A stretch of 48,714 bases of DNA from Clostridia bacterium (GCA_017436255.1 JAFSDK010000016.1:1-48714); one strand, 5' to 3'; positions 24,866 to 34,693 are shown, counted from the stretch's first letter. Numbers and translations: made by a program. Notes: generated by a model from the sequence alone, not told the origin.

Positions 24866-24905
24866 AGAATAGAGTTATCTCAAAAATACAAGATAACTCT
24901 ATTCT
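24866..24905 (-). terminator. perfect 15-base inverted repeat after the SAP-domain gene
   Basis: AGAATAGAGTTATCT (24866-24880) and AGATAACTCTATTCT (24891-24905) are perfect complements around ten bases. It lies 18 bases beyond the minus-strand stop. The stem is A+T-rich and the following T run is weak, so it may be a terminator or a 3'-end stabiliser. Confidence 0.6.
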
Positions 24906-24923
24906 AAATTAGTACAATGTAAG

Positions 24924-26462
24924 TTATAAGTTTAATAGTTTTATATCAAACCTACCGTTTTGCTTAAAATATCCCAAATTAAATATTTCACCGTTATGTT
25001 TTTTATTCCACAATTCTGCAACGGTTTTTAACTCGTTTGCTGTGATGAGCAGTATTTGAGTGTCATTGTTTAAGGAATAGTCTACGCATTCTTGTATGCT
25101 CTGTGATGTAAAATCTGGAGCAATAACCATAAATACAACAACATCTTTATCAGAGGTTTTAATGTACTTATCAAATTGTTGTATGTGGTCTTTAAGATTT
25201 ACAGATGTTTCTTTTAATTTATTATCCCACATTATGTATTTATCTTTGAAAGATAATTTTCCATCGGGATGCTCTGTTCCAGTTAAAGTTAAAGGTTTGT
25301 TGAGCAACATTTTTTCAAATATGTAATTAGTAGCATCTTCAAAATAATGTTCGCACTGTAAATCTTTTTCTATGATATTGTTAGATCTCAAAAACTTTAG
25401 ATCTCTTTTTGCGAGTTCGTCATATACAGCAACAAGTTTTTCTCGGGTGTCTTCTGTTTTTAATTCGATTCTTCGCATGGAATCATAGTATTCTAAGATT
25501 CTTTCAATCAATACTTTTTTAGTACCAGAGCCGCTTAATCCTAAATTGCTACACCAATCATAAAGATCGTCCACATTCATTCCGTCGTAGGCTGAGAAAC
25601 CGCCGATTAAATTTGATGGCTGAATTGATTTTAAAATAATAGCCTTTAATTCATTAACGGTGGGATTGTTGGGGATTTCAACATTTGCTTTTTCATAGTG
25701 TTTACTTGCTTTTGTTACTATATCAATTAAATACTGTTTTTTGGTTTTCTTAACAACATAGTCAACCAATTTTTCATATCCGTAAGAACGAATTTCAATG
25801 TTATAGTATTTTCTAATTCCTTCGGCAATGTCATCAGGAATCATATCACACATAACACCATCTGCATTTTTTATACATACAAGTAAGCCTTTGGTCTGCA
25901 GTAATCTTCTTGCGGCATCAATATCGTCAAAAGTGTGCAAAACATTTTCAAAATTTGGGAATCTACCAGATTTTGCTTCCAAAATTTGCTGCTCCCGAAT
26001 GGTGATAGACAAGTACCTACGTAACGATTCTAATAAGTTCTTTTCATCTATAGAAATGTCATCGTTAAGTGCCCATGCTGTATCAAGCATGTGTTTAAAT
26101 AAAGCTAAATCTTTGGAAATTTTATTGATATCAAAATTATTAGATTCATCAATTATTTCTTTTTCATAGTTGAGAATCGCGGAATCTGTTTCTTTGCAAG
26201 ATGAGATAAAATCATCTTGATTAAGTAAATAATCGCGCAATAAAATAGGGGCGATTATTCTTACAGCTCTATTGCTGTCTAGTTTTAGTTCTTCCAAACG
26301 ATTATGTATGTTTTCAAAAGAAGTATATTGCTTTGCGGTCTTAATTAAAAATTCTTTAATTTCATCTAACTCTAAGCGTCTATAGTCTGCGACATATGCA
26401 GAAGCAATTCTTTTGGCTATGGTTATGTTGGGAATTTGTTGAACAAATTTGATAAAATCCAT
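24924..26462 (-). CDS. orphan SAP-domain protein with candidate PD-(D/E)XK nuclease end
   Basis: A 512-residue protein of unknown name. Residues about 100-150 (LDTAWALNDDISIDEKNLLES) look like a TerB-type helical segment. Residues about 280-325 match a SAP DNA-binding fold (VDDLYDWCSNLGLSGSGTKK, then VLIERIL). Near the end, H398-P-D400-G followed by WD413-N-K415 resembles the PD...DxK core of PD-(D/E)XK endonucleases, with a mixed alpha/beta tail (VVVFMVIAPDF; ILLITANEL). This suggests a DNA-cleaving, perhaps defence-related, protein. The start at 26462 is set by GAGGTGG. It has its own strong promoter. No methylase or partner gene is adjacent. The nuclease call is an inference from a short motif. 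Confidence 0.55.
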   Translation of the reverse strand: MDFIKFVQQIPNITIAKRIASAYVADYRRLELDEIKEFLIKTAKQYTSFENIHNRLEELKLDSNRAVRIIAPILLRDYLLNQDDFISSCKETDSAILNYEKEIIDESNNFDINKISKDLALFKHMLDTAWALNDDISIDEKNLLESLRRYLSITIREQQILEAKSGRFPNFENVLHTFDDIDAARRLLQTKGLLVCIKNADGVMCDMIPDDIAEGIRKYYNIEIRSYGYEKLVDYVVKKTKKQYLIDIVTKASKHYEKANVEIPNNPTVNELKAIILKSIQPSNLIGGFSAYDGMNVDDLYDWCSNLGLSGSGTKKVLIERILEYYDSMRRIELKTEDTREKLVAVYDELAKRDLKFLRSNNIIEKDLQCEHYFEDATNYIFEKMLLNKPLTLTGTEHPDGKLSFKDKYIMWDNKLKETSVNLKDHIQQFDKYIKTSDKDVVVFMVIAPDFTSQSIQECVDYSLNNDTQILLITANELKTVAELWNKKHNGEIFNLGYFKQNGRFDIKLLNL

Positions 26463-26481
26463 AATTTTCCACCTCAAAATT

Positions 26482-26510
26482 ATATTAACATAAAATATGC
26501 TTTTTGTCAA
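26482..26510 (-). promoter_or_regulatory. promoter of the SAP-domain gene
   Basis: On the minus strand TTGACA (26510-26505), 17 bases, TAATAT (26487-26482) with TGT before it. Confidence 0.65.
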
Positions 26511-26543
26511 AATAAGATATATCAATAACTATTGCAATTTTAA

Positions 26544-26572
26544 TTGTAAAATTGTTGGTTTTATGTTAAAAT
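26544..26572 (+). promoter_or_regulatory. promoter of lepA
   Basis: TTGTAA (26544-26549), 17 bases, TAAAAT (26567-26572) with TGT before it (extended -10). The lepA start is 33 bases further on. Confidence 0.6.
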
Positions 26573-26605
26573 AATTTCAAGTATATATTGATAGGAGAAA
26601 TTTAG

Positions 26606-28411
26606 GTGTCTTTTCCGCTTGATAAGATAAGAAATTTTTGCATAATTGCACATATTGATCACGGTAAATCTACCCTGGCAGACCGACTTCTTGAAAAAAC
26701 AAGTTCGGTATCCGAAAGAGAAATGGAAGAACAGATACTTGACAGTATGGATTTAGAGCGTGAGCGCGGTATCACAATTAAGTCGCACGCCGTTACGCTT
26801 TATTACACCGCAAATGATGGTGAGGAATATGAACTCAACCTAATCGATACCCCCGGTCACGTCGACTTTAACTATGAGGTTTCGCGTTCGCTGGCAGCCT
26901 GTGAGGGTGCAGTGCTTGTGGTCGATGCTTCGCAGGGTATCGAGGCGCAGACCCTTGCTAACACCTATTTGGCGGTTGACCATGGTCTTGAACTTTTACC
27001 CGTTATAAATAAAATTGACCTACCATCTGCCGACCCACAGCGTGTAATTAACGAGATTGAGGATATTATAGGTATACCTGCCGAAGATGCACCGCAGGTT
27101 TCGGCTAAGACAGGTATAAATATTGAGCAAGTGCTGGAGCGTATCGTTACCGATATACCCGCACCAAAGGGTGACCGTTCCGCTCCGCTTTCGGCACTTA
27201 TATTCGACTCATATTACGATGCCTATAAGGGCGTAATTGTTTACTTCAGAGTTGTTAGCGGTAGAATTAAAACAGGTGACGTTATTAAAATGATGGCAAC
27301 CGGTGCTACATTTGATATAGTTGAGCTTGGTCGCAAAAAGGCAACGAGTCTTGAACCGTGTGATTGCCTTGAAGCCGGTGAGGTAGGCTACTTGGCGGCT
27401 TCAATAAAAACCGTTAGTGAGGCGCGTGTGGGCGACACCATAACCTTGGCTCAAAATCCTGCACAAGAGCCGCTTGCAGGTTACCGCAAGGTAAACCCCG
27501 TTGTGTTCTGCGGTATATATCCTGCCGACGGTGCACACTATGAAGATTTGCGTGAAGCACTTGAAAAGTTGCAACTTAATGACGCATCTTTGCTTTATGA
27601 GCCCGAAACTTCAAAGGCGCTAGGCTTTGGTTTCCGTTGCGGTTTCTTAGGACTTCTGCACATGGAAATTATTGAAGAAAGACTTGAGCGAGAATATAAT
27701 CTTGATATAATCACAACGGCACCCAGTGTTATCTACAAGTTTGATTTATCAGACGGCACAACCGTTGACGTAGATAACCCAACAAACTACCCCGACCCCG
27801 CCATAATTACGGCGGCGTATGAGCCGGTGGCAGACGTGCATATTTATAGTCCGAGTGATTACGTTGGTGCTATCATGCAGTTGTGTGAAGAGCGGCGAGG
27901 CGTGTATACCGATATGAAGTATATGGGCGACCGCGTTGATATTCACTATATAATGCCGGTTGGTGAAATTATTTACGACTTCTTTGATGCGCTAAAATCA
28001 CGCACCAAAGGCTATGCATCGTACGATTATGAGATGAAGGGTTATGAAAAATCAAATCTCATAAAACTTGACGTTCTCATTGCAGGCGACGTTGTTGACG
28101 CCTTGTCCTTTATTGTTTTCTCGGACAACTCTTATTCAAGGGCACGCCGCATAGCCGAGAAGTTAAAAGACTATATACCACGTCAACTATTTGAAGTGCC
28201 TATTCAGGTTGCGGTTGGTGGTAAGGTTATTGCGCGTGAGACCGTTAAGGCGATGCGAAAAGACGTACTTGCCAAGTGTTACGGCGGTGATATCACCCGT
28301 AAAAAGAAGTTGCTTGAAAAGCAAAAAGAAGGTAAAAAGAGAATGCGTAAACTCGGTAGCGTAGAGGTGCCGCAGGAAGCATTTATGGCAGTATTAAAAT
28401 TAGATGAATAG
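26606..28411 (+). CDS. lepA: elongation factor 4 (LepA)
   Basis: A ribosome-bound translational GTPase of 601 residues, normal for the family. G1 is [15 protein letters not shown], the switch region is [14 protein letters not shown]3 is DTPGH, and G4 is NKIDLPSA. The C-terminal LepA-specific domain ends with the conserved [20 protein letters not shown] and [20 protein letters not shown]. Translation starts at GTG with AGGAG eight bases upstream. sstT follows after 12 bases, probably in the same transcript. Confidence 0.97.
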   Translation: MSFPLDKIRNFCIIAHIDHGKSTLADRLLEKTSSVSEREMEEQILDSMDLERERGITIKSHAVTLYYTANDGEEYELNLIDTPGHVDFNYEVSRSLAACEGAVLVVDASQGIEAQTLANTYLAVDHGLELLPVINKIDLPSADPQRVINEIEDIIGIPAEDAPQVSAKTGINIEQVLERIVTDIPAPKGDRSAPLSALIFDSYYDAYKGVIVYFRVVSGRIKTGDVIKMMATGATFDIVELGRKKATSLEPCDCLEAGEVGYLAASIKTVSEARVGDTITLAQNPAQEPLAGYRKVNPVVFCGIYPADGAHYEDLREALEKLQLNDASLLYEPETSKALGFGFRCGFLGLLHMEIIEERLEREYNLDIITTAPSVIYKFDLSDGTTVDVDNPTNYPDPAIITAAYEPVADVHIYSPSDYVGAIMQLCEERRGVYTDMKYMGDRVDIHYIMPVGEIIYDFFDALKSRTKGYASYDYEMKGYEKSNLIKLDVLIAGDVVDALSFIVFSDNSYSRARRIAEKLKDYIPRQLFEVPIQVAVGGKVIARETVKAMRKDVLAKCYGGDITRKKKLLEKQKEGKKRMRKLGSVEVPQEAFMAVLKLDE

Positions 28412-28423
28412 AGGAAGTAAAGA

Positions 28424-29650
28424 GTGAAAAAGTTAGTTAAATTTTATGTAGATACCCCACTTATTTTAAGAATTTTAATTGGTCTTATAATCGGTGCTTC
28501 TTTGGGACTATTTGTACCGCAGGCAGGGTTTATGACAATATTCGGTAACGTGTTTGTAGGCGCACTTAAAGCCATTGCCCCGATACTTGTATTTGTTTTG
28601 GTAATTGCTTCGCTGTCTTCAGCAGGTAAAGGCATAGGCGGCCGTTTTAAAACAGTAATTTTATTTTATATGTTAAGCACTTTTTTGGCGGCAACGGTTG
28701 CAGTAGTTGCAAGTTATTTATTCCCCGTAACAATCCCGTTGGCAGAGGCGGCTGAAGGTTATACTCCACCCGCTAATCTTGGTACCGTGTTTAGTGAATT
28801 GCTTGGTAAAATGGTTTCAAACCCTATTGCGGCAATTATTGAAGGTAATTACGTAGGCATTTTAACATGGGCAATAATATTTGGCTTGGCAATCAGAATG
28901 CTAGCAAGTGATAAAACCAAAGAAGTTTTAAACGATATTTCGTCTGCCGTTTCGAAGGCGGTATCTTGGGTGATCCAGTTGGCACCATTCGGTATTATGG
29001 GCCTTGTTTACGGCTCGGTTAGTGAGTACGGCATCGAAATATTTACCGATTACGGTAAGTTGTTACTACTGCTTATTGGTTGTATGTTGGCAGTAGCCCT
29101 TATTGTTGACCCGCTTATTGTGGGTATTGCCCTTAAGCGCAACCCGTATCCGCTTGTACTTAAATGCTTTAAAGAGTCGGGTGTTACGGCATTCTTTACA
29201 AGAAGTTCTGCCGCTAATATCCCCGTTAATATGAGCCTTTGCGAAAGACTTGGTCTTGACAAAGAGTTTTATTCGGTTGCCATACCGCTTGGCGCTACTA
29301 TCAATATGGATGGTGCGGCAATAACCATTACCGTTATGTCTTTAGCGGCTGCCTTCTCACAGGGCATCAGCGTTAATATCATTATCGCTATATTATTAAG
29401 CTTCGTTGCAACCTTGGGTGCTTGCGGTGCTTCGGGTGTTGCCGGCGGTTCACTATTGCTTATACCTATGGCTTGTTCATTACTCGGCGTACCAGGTGAC
29501 GTTGCAATGCAGGTTGTTGGCGTTGGCTTTATAATCGGTGTTGTTCAAGACTCGCTTGAAACTGCCATAAATTCATCGGGTGACGTTTTATTTGCGGCAA
29601 CCGCCGAATATCGAGAGTGGAAAAAGCAAGGCAAAGAAATTAAATTTTAA
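28424..29650 (+). CDS. sstT: sodium:dicarboxylate/serine-threonine symporter family protein
   Basis: A 408-residue membrane transporter of the DAACS (SLC1-like) family, most like SstT, which brings in serine and threonine with Na+. The reentrant-loop region is FTRSSAANIPVNMSLCERLG, and the transport motif region is VAIPLGATINMDGAAITITV. A final conserved segment with ETAINSSGDVLFAATAEYRE follows. Translation starts at GTG with GAGG nine bases before. It is downstream of lepA and ends at a bidirectional terminator. The exact substrate is inferred from likeness to SstT. Confidence 0.88.
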   Translation: MKKLVKFYVDTPLILRILIGLIIGASLGLFVPQAGFMTIFGNVFVGALKAIAPILVFVLVIASLSSAGKGIGGRFKTVILFYMLSTFLAATVAVVASYLFPVTIPLAEAAEGYTPPANLGTVFSELLGKMVSNPIAAIIEGNYVGILTWAIIFGLAIRMLASDKTKEVLNDISSAVSKAVSWVIQLAPFGIMGLVYGSVSEYGIEIFTDYGKLLLLLIGCMLAVALIVDPLIVGIALKRNPYPLVLKCFKESGVTAFFTRSSAANIPVNMSLCERLGLDKEFYSVAIPLGATINMDGAAITITVMSLAAAFSQGISVNIIIAILLSFVATLGACGASGVAGGSLLLIPMACSLLGVPGDVAMQVVGVGFIIGVVQDSLETAINSSGDVLFAATAEYREWKKQGKEIKF

Positions 29651-29662
29651 GATGCAAGTAAA

Positions 29663-29694
29663 AAATAAACCTTCCCAAACGGGAAGGTTTATTT
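29663..29694. terminator. bidirectional terminator between sstT and rnfB
   Basis: AAATAAACCTTCCC (29663-29676) pairs with GGGAAGGTTTATTT (29681-29694) around AAAC; both sides end in A/T runs. It serves the two convergent operons. Confidence 0.9.
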
Positions 29695-29699
29695 TTATT

Positions 29700-30485
29700 T
29701 TATTCATTTATTATTATACATTTTTGCGGACAAACTTCGGCACATTTACCGCAGTTGCTACACTTAGAAGTATCAATGTGAGCCAAGAAGTTTTCAACCG
29801 ATATAGCACCGGTCTCACATACTTTAGTGCACTTCATGCAACCGATGCAAGAAGCTGCGCATTTCTTACGAGAAATAGCACCTTTTTCAAGGTTGTGGCA
29901 ATTAACGGTTACCTTTGTATCATAAGGTATTAGCGAAATAACCGAATTGGGGCAAATTTTTGCACACTTAGCGCAACCTACACATTTGTCGCGATCTACC
30001 TTTGCAACACCGTCAACAACCTTAATGGCTTCGTAATTGCAAACGTTTGCACAGTCACCAAATCCAAGACATCCATATTTACATTGTAGCTGACCGCCAT
30101 ATAGCAATTTAGCCGATGAGCAGGACTGTCTGCCCTCGTAAAGATAATCACGGTTGGCTTTTTCGTTGCCGTGGTTACATCCTACAACAGCAACAAATTG
30201 TTCGGTTTTAATTTCAACACCCAACAAGTCTGAAAGTGCTTTTGAAGTGGTTGTGCCACCGGGCGTGCATTTGTAGGGCTCTGCTTCACCTGAAGCAATA
30301 GCCTCGGCGTATCCGTCGCAACCTGAATATCCGCAAGCACCACAGTTGGCACCGGGCAAGCAGGCTCTAATTTCAGATACCTTTTCGTCAACAGGCACGT
30401 GCATAATTACCGAAGCAACCGAAAGAATTATACCAAAAACAAAGCCAACGGCAGTTATGATTAAAATAGCATAAAGTATTTCCAT
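29700..30485 (-). CDS. rnfB: Rnf complex iron-sulfur subunit RnfB
   Basis: The ferredoxin-oxidising entry subunit of the Rnf ferredoxin:NAD+ oxidoreductase, which couples electron transfer to ion pumping. The 261-residue protein has an N-terminal membrane helix (about 3-27), then the Cys cluster CLPGANCGACGYSGCDGY beginning at Cys42. Several ferredoxin motifs follow (CVGCAKCAKICP, CIGCMKCTKVCE, CSNCGKCAEVCP), plus an extra CKYGCLGFGDCANVC group. ATG 30485 was chosen over TTG 30488 on spacing from GGAGG. Last gene of rnfCDGEAB. Confidence 0.95.
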   Translation of the reverse strand: MEILYAILIITAVGFVFGIILSVASVIMHVPVDEKVSEIRACLPGANCGACGYSGCDGYAEAIASGEAEPYKCTPGGTTTSKALSDLLGVEIKTEQFVAVVGCNHGNEKANRDYLYEGRQSCSSAKLLYGGQLQCKYGCLGFGDCANVCNYEAIKVVDGVAKVDRDKCVGCAKCAKICPNSVISLIPYDTKVTVNCHNLEKGAISRKKCAASCIGCMKCTKVCETGAISVENFLAHIDTSKCSNCGKCAEVCPQKCIIINE

Positions 30486-30489
30486 CAAC

Positions 30490-31071
30490 TTAACCTCCTA
30501 TTCCGGCAAAGCCAAGGAATGAAAGGGAAACAAGAGCCGCTGCAATAAGCGTAATGGGCAATCCCTTTAAAAATTCGGGAATATCACTACGGTCAAGACG
30601 TTCTCTAACACCTGCGAAAATTACCATAGCAAGCATAAAGCCAAGACCTGCCGCAAGGGCGTTTACAAGTGATTCAAAATAGTTGTAACCCTTTGTGAAG
30701 TTAAGCATTGTTATACCCAAAACCGCACAGTTTGTTGTGATAAGCGGTAGGTATATACCAAGTGCATTATAAAGACTTTTAATGTACTTTTTAAGCGTGA
30801 TTTCCAAAAGTTGAACGATTGCGGCAATTACAAGTATAAACAGAAGAGTCTGCAAATACTGAAGATTTAGCGGTGTTAAAACATATGCGTAAAGCGGATA
30901 GGTAACTGCCGTGGCAATTATCATAACAAGTGTTACTGCAACACTCATACTAAACGCCGTATCGATTTTTTTAGACGTGCCAAGGAAGGGGCATATACCC
31001 AAGAATTTAGATAAAATCATATTCTCGGTAAGCAGACCTGCAAGTAAAATCGGAATAACGTTACTGAGCAT
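30490..31071 (-). CDS. rnfA: Rnf complex membrane subunit RnfA
   Basis: A 193-residue protein with six membrane helices. The paired conserved loops LTENMILSKFLGICPFLGTS and YLPLITTNCAVLG carry the cysteines that hold the intramembrane iron-sulfur centre shared with RnfE. It overlaps the end of rnfE by 11 bases and precedes rnfB directly. Confidence 0.96.
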   Translation of the reverse strand: MLSNVIPILLAGLLTENMILSKFLGICPFLGTSKKIDTAFSMSVAVTLVMIIATAVTYPLYAYVLTPLNLQYLQTLLFILVIAAIVQLLEITLKKYIKSLYNALGIYLPLITTNCAVLGITMLNFTKGYNYFESLVNALAAGLGFMLAMVIFAGVRERLDRSDIPEFLKGLPITLIAAALVSLSFLGFAGIGG

Positions 31072-31750
31072 CTGTTGCCACCTCGCTTTCTATCTTACAG
31101 CTGTCCTTCATAGGACAGTTGCCGCAAGAATTACAATCAACAGTCTTTTTACCTTTAGCAGATGCCAATTTGTTTGAAACGGCAACAAGAATACCAAACA
31201 CGAAGAAACCGCCGGGAGGTAAAAGCATAACTATCATAGGATTTATAAAGTTTACGGTTACAGGTAAACCTAATAGTGTGCCTGCACCAATAAGTTCTCT
31301 AATAGCACCCATAAGTGTGAGTGTTGCGGTAAAACCGATTCCCATGCCCAAGCCATCTAAAACACTTGGTAAAACAGGATTTTTTGATGCAAACATTTCG
31401 GCACGACCCAAAATGATGCAGTTAACAACGATAAGCGGTAAATAAATACCGAGCGAAGCATCAATAGCGGGTAAAAATGCCTTAACCAGCATCTGAACTA
31501 TTGTTACAAAACCTGCAATAATAGTAATATATGCAGGGATTCTTACCTTGTCAGGAATTATGTTTCTAAGTAACGAAATAACAAGGTTAGAGCCGATAAG
31601 AACCAACGTAGCGGCAACACCCATACCAATACCGTTTATAGCGGCAGTAGTTACTGCCAAGGTAGGGCAGGTACCAAGCATAAGTCGGAGTACTGGGTTT
31701 TCTTTTATGATACCGTTGGTGAAAAATGATAAATATTTATTATTCTTCAT
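31061..31750 (-). CDS. rnfE: Rnf complex membrane subunit RnfE with Cys-rich tail
   Basis: A 229-residue homologue of RnfA with the matching half-sites (KENPVLRLMLGTCPTLAVTT; IYLPLIVVNCIILGRAEMFA) and six membrane helices. After the last helix it carries a hydrophilic tail with Cys206, Cys209, Cys212 and Cys218 (CNSCGNCPMKDSC), a metal- or cluster-binding pattern absent from the shorter proteobacterial RnfE. GGAGG precedes ATG 31750. An upstream in-frame TTG would add six residues that lie over that ribosome site. It overlaps rnfG by 11 bases. Confidence 0.94.
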   Translation of the reverse strand: MKNNKYLSFFTNGIIKENPVLRLMLGTCPTLAVTTAAINGIGMGVAATLVLIGSNLVISLLRNIIPDKVRIPAYITIIAGFVTIVQMLVKAFLPAIDASLGIYLPLIVVNCIILGRAEMFASKNPVLPSVLDGLGMGIGFTATLTLMGAIRELIGAGTLLGLPVTVNFINPMIVMLLPPGGFFVFGILVAVSNKLASAKGKKTVDCNSCGNCPMKDSCKIESEVATDAQ

Positions 31751-32375
31751 ATTGCACCTCCATATCAAATTCTATTTCAGGGGTTACCGGAGTTATTGAG
31801 TTAAGATAAACTTCAAGTTGCCCTAACGCTTCGTTTACGGCGTTTGTAACAGCGCGTGAAGTAATAGTAGCACCTGTAACAGCGTTTATTTCATTATTCT
31901 CAGCGCCGTTTTTAACCACCGTAACACCTGAAGTCTTATTTTTAAATTGATTATAAAAATCAGGCTTCGTTGCGTTTTGACCAAGTCCCGGTGTTTCATC
32001 TGCGGCACTTAAAATATTTACGCCTATAACCTTTTTATCACTTGAAACTGCCGTCATTACTTTGACGTCACCGCCATATCCTTTGGCGGCGGTAGTTACG
32101 ATATAACCGACGGTTGTATCGCCCTTGCTTACGGTGTAGATGTCAGCATTTTCAATTTCTTTAATATTTGAAAGATCGGTTTTTGTATATTCACCATTTG
32201 GAATTAAGGCTTCCATAGCGGCGGTAGCCGAAGCTCTTTCCATCTCGGCTATCTTGTCTTTAGTTATATTGTTTGTAACCGCCAAAGCGGCTGAAATAAC
32301 AAGGCATACAACCGTTAATACGATAATGGCCTTGAAAACATCAAAATATTTTTTAAAGAACAAAATACTATTCAT
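31740..32375 (-). CDS. rnfG: Rnf complex FMN-binding subunit RnfG
   Basis: A 211-residue bitopic protein with one membrane helix (about 15-35) and an FMN-binding domain. FMN is bound covalently to the second threonine of the TGAT motif, seen in NAVTGATITSRAVTNAV. The conserved ADETPGLGQNA loop is present. Ends overlap rnfD (8 bases) and rnfE (11 bases), so translation of the operon is coupled. Confidence 0.95.
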   Translation of the reverse strand: MNSILFFKKYFDVFKAIIVLTVVCLVISAALAVTNNITKDKIAEMERASATAAMEALIPNGEYTKTDLSNIKEIENADIYTVSKGDTTVGYIVTTAAKGYGGDVKVMTAVSSDKKVIGVNILSAADETPGLGQNATKPDFYNQFKNKTSGVTVVKNGAENNEINAVTGATITSRAVTNAVNEALGQLEVYLNSITPVTPEIEFDMEVQYEE

Positions 32376-33288
32376 TATTAGCCGCCTCCGTTCCGAATGG
32401 TTTGCGTGCGGTTAGACGGTTGATATGCGGTACTAAAATATTCATAAGAAGAATCGCATATGAAACGCCTTCGGGCAGGGCTGCAAATTCACGTATAATT
32501 ACGGTGAGAAGGCCGCAACCAACGCCGAAAATTATCTGACCCCAAGGCATAGCGGGACTTGTAACGTAGTCGGTAGCCATAAAGAATGCGCCGATGAAAA
32601 GTCCTCCGCTAAAAATTGCAGATATCGGGTCAGAACCGAGTATTAATGAGAAGACAAATACCGCACCGATAAAGCAACAGGGTATTGCGGGTGAAATAAC
32701 TTTGCGAAGTATAAGATATATACCGCCTATTAGAAGCAATAATGATGAAGTTTCGCCAATTGAACCTGCATGCATACCAAGCAAAAGGTCCTTAACGTTA
32801 TATGCGCCGGTTTCAGCAGCAAGAGGTGTTGCTGAACTTACAATTTCACCAAACGGCTCATAAAATTTAGTCATTGCCGCGGGGAAAGAAACAAGCAATA
32901 CAATACGTGCGGCTATAGCAGGGTTTACAAAGTTTTGTCCCAAACCGCCGAACATCTGCTTGACGATTATTATGGCAACAGCACTGCCTACCGCAGCCAT
33001 CCATAACGGCAGACTTGAGGGTAAATTCAGGGCTAAGAGTAAACCCGTAACAACAGCGCTTAAATCATACAAAGAATTTTCTTTTTTGGTGAGTTTGTTC
33101 CAAACAAATTCACTTAAGAGTGCCGAGACTATACTTACAAGTATGATTAAAGCGGCTCGGTAACCGAATATTATTATGCCGTATATCGTGGCGGGTAACA
33201 GTGCAATTATTACATCGAACATAATACCGCCTGTAGAGTCGGGTGTGTGCAAATGTGGTGACGAGGAAACAATAAATTTATTTTGCAT
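32368..33288 (-). CDS. rnfD: Rnf complex membrane subunit RnfD
   Basis: A 306-residue polytopic subunit with about nine helices. The SATPL stretch in EIVSSATPLAAE holds the covalent-FMN threonine. The FGGLGQNFVNPAIAARI, FFMATDYVTSPAMPWGQ and GVSYAILLMNILVPHINRLT segments are diagnostic. RnfD is homologous to NqrB and is thought to form part of the ion path. It overlaps rnfC by 11 bases. Confidence 0.96.
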   Translation of the reverse strand: MQNKFIVSSSPHLHTPDSTGGIMFDVIIALLPATIYGIIIFGYRAALIILVSIVSALLSEFVWNKLTKKENSLYDLSAVVTGLLLALNLPSSLPLWMAAVGSAVAIIIVKQMFGGLGQNFVNPAIAARIVLLVSFPAAMTKFYEPFGEIVSSATPLAAETGAYNVKDLLLGMHAGSIGETSSLLLLIGGIYLILRKVISPAIPCCFIGAVFVFSLILGSDPISAIFSGGLFIGAFFMATDYVTSPAMPWGQIIFGVGCGLLTVIIREFAALPEGVSYAILLMNILVPHINRLTARKPFGTEAANNE

Positions 33289-34612
33289 TTTGTAACCTCC
33301 TCAATTCAAATTTGCCTGTGCGCATTGCGGCAGTAAGCGGACGTCCTGCGGGACAAACGTAACTACAACTACCACATTCAATACAAGACATAACGTTTAG
33401 ATTTTCAAGATTTGTAAAGTTGTGGTCGATAGAGTGCTCTACCGCACCGGGCGCCAAGAACATAGGGCAGGCGGCGGCACAACGACCGCAACGTATACAA
33501 GGTGTTGTGCGAATAGGTTTGATGTTTTTAAAACATAAAACGGCGTTGCTTTGTTTTGCAATTACAGTTTCGGTATCCTTAATGGCCGAACCCATCATAG
33601 GACCGCCAAGTATGATTTTTTCGATGTTTTCATCTGCACCACCGCAAAAATCAATAATATCCTGAACAGAAGTGCCAATAGGTACAATTACGTTTTGCGG
33701 TTTTGCAATAGCATTGCCGTCAACCGTTACACGTTTTGAAACAAGCGGCATACCCGTTCTTATAAAGCGGTAAAGGGCAGAGATACTGGTTATATTCATA
33801 ACGGCGCAACCAACGTCGGCAGGAAGTTTGCCGAGAGGTATTTTCTTGCCCGTTGTTGTGTAGACAAGCATCTTTTCGGCACCCTGCGGATAACTTGTGT
33901 CAAGGCACATAAGTTTAACGTTGTCGGCCTCGTCTTGTATGTCGGATGCAACCTCATAAAGTTTTTCTATTGCTTTAGGTTTGTTACCTTCAATAGCGAT
34001 TATTACGTTTTTAAGTTCAAATATATCGCGTAAAAGGTAAACGCCGTTTAAAATATCATCGTAGTTTTCCATACATTCGCGGTAGTCACTTGTTATATAC
34101 GGTTCACACTCTGCACAGTTAATTATAAGTGTGTCAATTTCAGGCTTTAAAAGCGATTCAAGTTTAATATGTACGGGAAAACCTGCACCGCCAAGACCTA
34201 CAAGTCCGCACTCGCGACAAGCCTGAACGAGTTGTTTTGCAGTTTTAATCTTGCGCGGTTTAAGCGATGGGTCGGGCGTCATCTCACCGTCAGATTCAAT
34301 AACAATAGAGTTAACAACACCATTTGGTTGTGAGATTTTTTTAATCTCCTTAACGGTGCCCGATACCGATGAGTGAATAGGTGCCGATAGTGGGGCAGTA
34401 CTGTCAGCAATAACAGTACCTACAAATACTTTATCGTCCTTTTGTACTGTTGCAACACACTCTGCGCCTATATGTTGCTTAAGCGGTATTGTTACCGTAG
34501 CAGGCGCATCCATTACCACCGATTCAGCTTCGGCAGTATTTTTAAAATGAGGAATATGTGCGCCGCCCTTTAGTTTTGCAATTGGTTTAAGAATGGATTC
34601 TTTAAGACTCAC
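33278..34612 (-). CDS. rnfC: Rnf complex NAD(H)-binding subunit RnfC
   Basis: A 444-residue peripheral subunit that reduces NAD+. The Gly-rich nucleotide loop is GLVGLGGAGFPVHIKL. Two 4Fe-4S motifs lie near the end (CIRCGRCAAACPMFLAP and CIECGSCSYVCPAGRPL). An N-terminal barrel-sandwich segment (IGAECVATVQKDDKVFVG) is typical. Translation starts at GTG (34612) behind GGAGG. It is the first gene of rnfCDGEAB, the usual clostridial order, with a promoter that shares a gap with the divergent zur/fur gene. Confidence 0.96.
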   Translation of the reverse strand: MSLKESILKPIAKLKGGAHIPHFKNTAEAESVVMDAPATVTIPLKQHIGAECVATVQKDDKVFVGTVIADSTAPLSAPIHSSVSGTVKEIKKISQPNGVVNSIVIESDGEMTPDPSLKPRKIKTAKQLVQACRECGLVGLGGAGFPVHIKLESLLKPEIDTLIINCAECEPYITSDYRECMENYDDILNGVYLLRDIFELKNVIIAIEGNKPKAIEKLYEVASDIQDEADNVKLMCLDTSYPQGAEKMLVYTTTGKKIPLGKLPADVGCAVMNITSISALYRFIRTGMPLVSKRVTVDGNAIAKPQNVIVPIGTSVQDIIDFCGGADENIEKIILGGPMMGSAIKDTETVIAKQSNAVLCFKNIKPIRTTPCIRCGRCAAACPMFLAPGAVEHSIDHNFTNLENLNVMSCIECGSCSYVCPAGRPLTAAMRTGKFELRRLQNAK

Positions 34613-34664
34613 AAACCTACCTCCAATGTGATAATTGTATAATATGTAAAAATATACATCATAT

Positions 34665-34693
34665 ATAATAACATATTAAGCATTGTTTTACAA
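34665..34693 (-). promoter_or_regulatory. promoter of the rnf operon
   Basis: On the minus strand TTGTAA (34693-34688), 17 bases, TATTAT (34670-34665) with TGT before it. The gap between rnfC and the fur-family gene is 155 bases and holds two divergent promoters only eight bases apart at their -35 ends. Confidence 0.55.
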
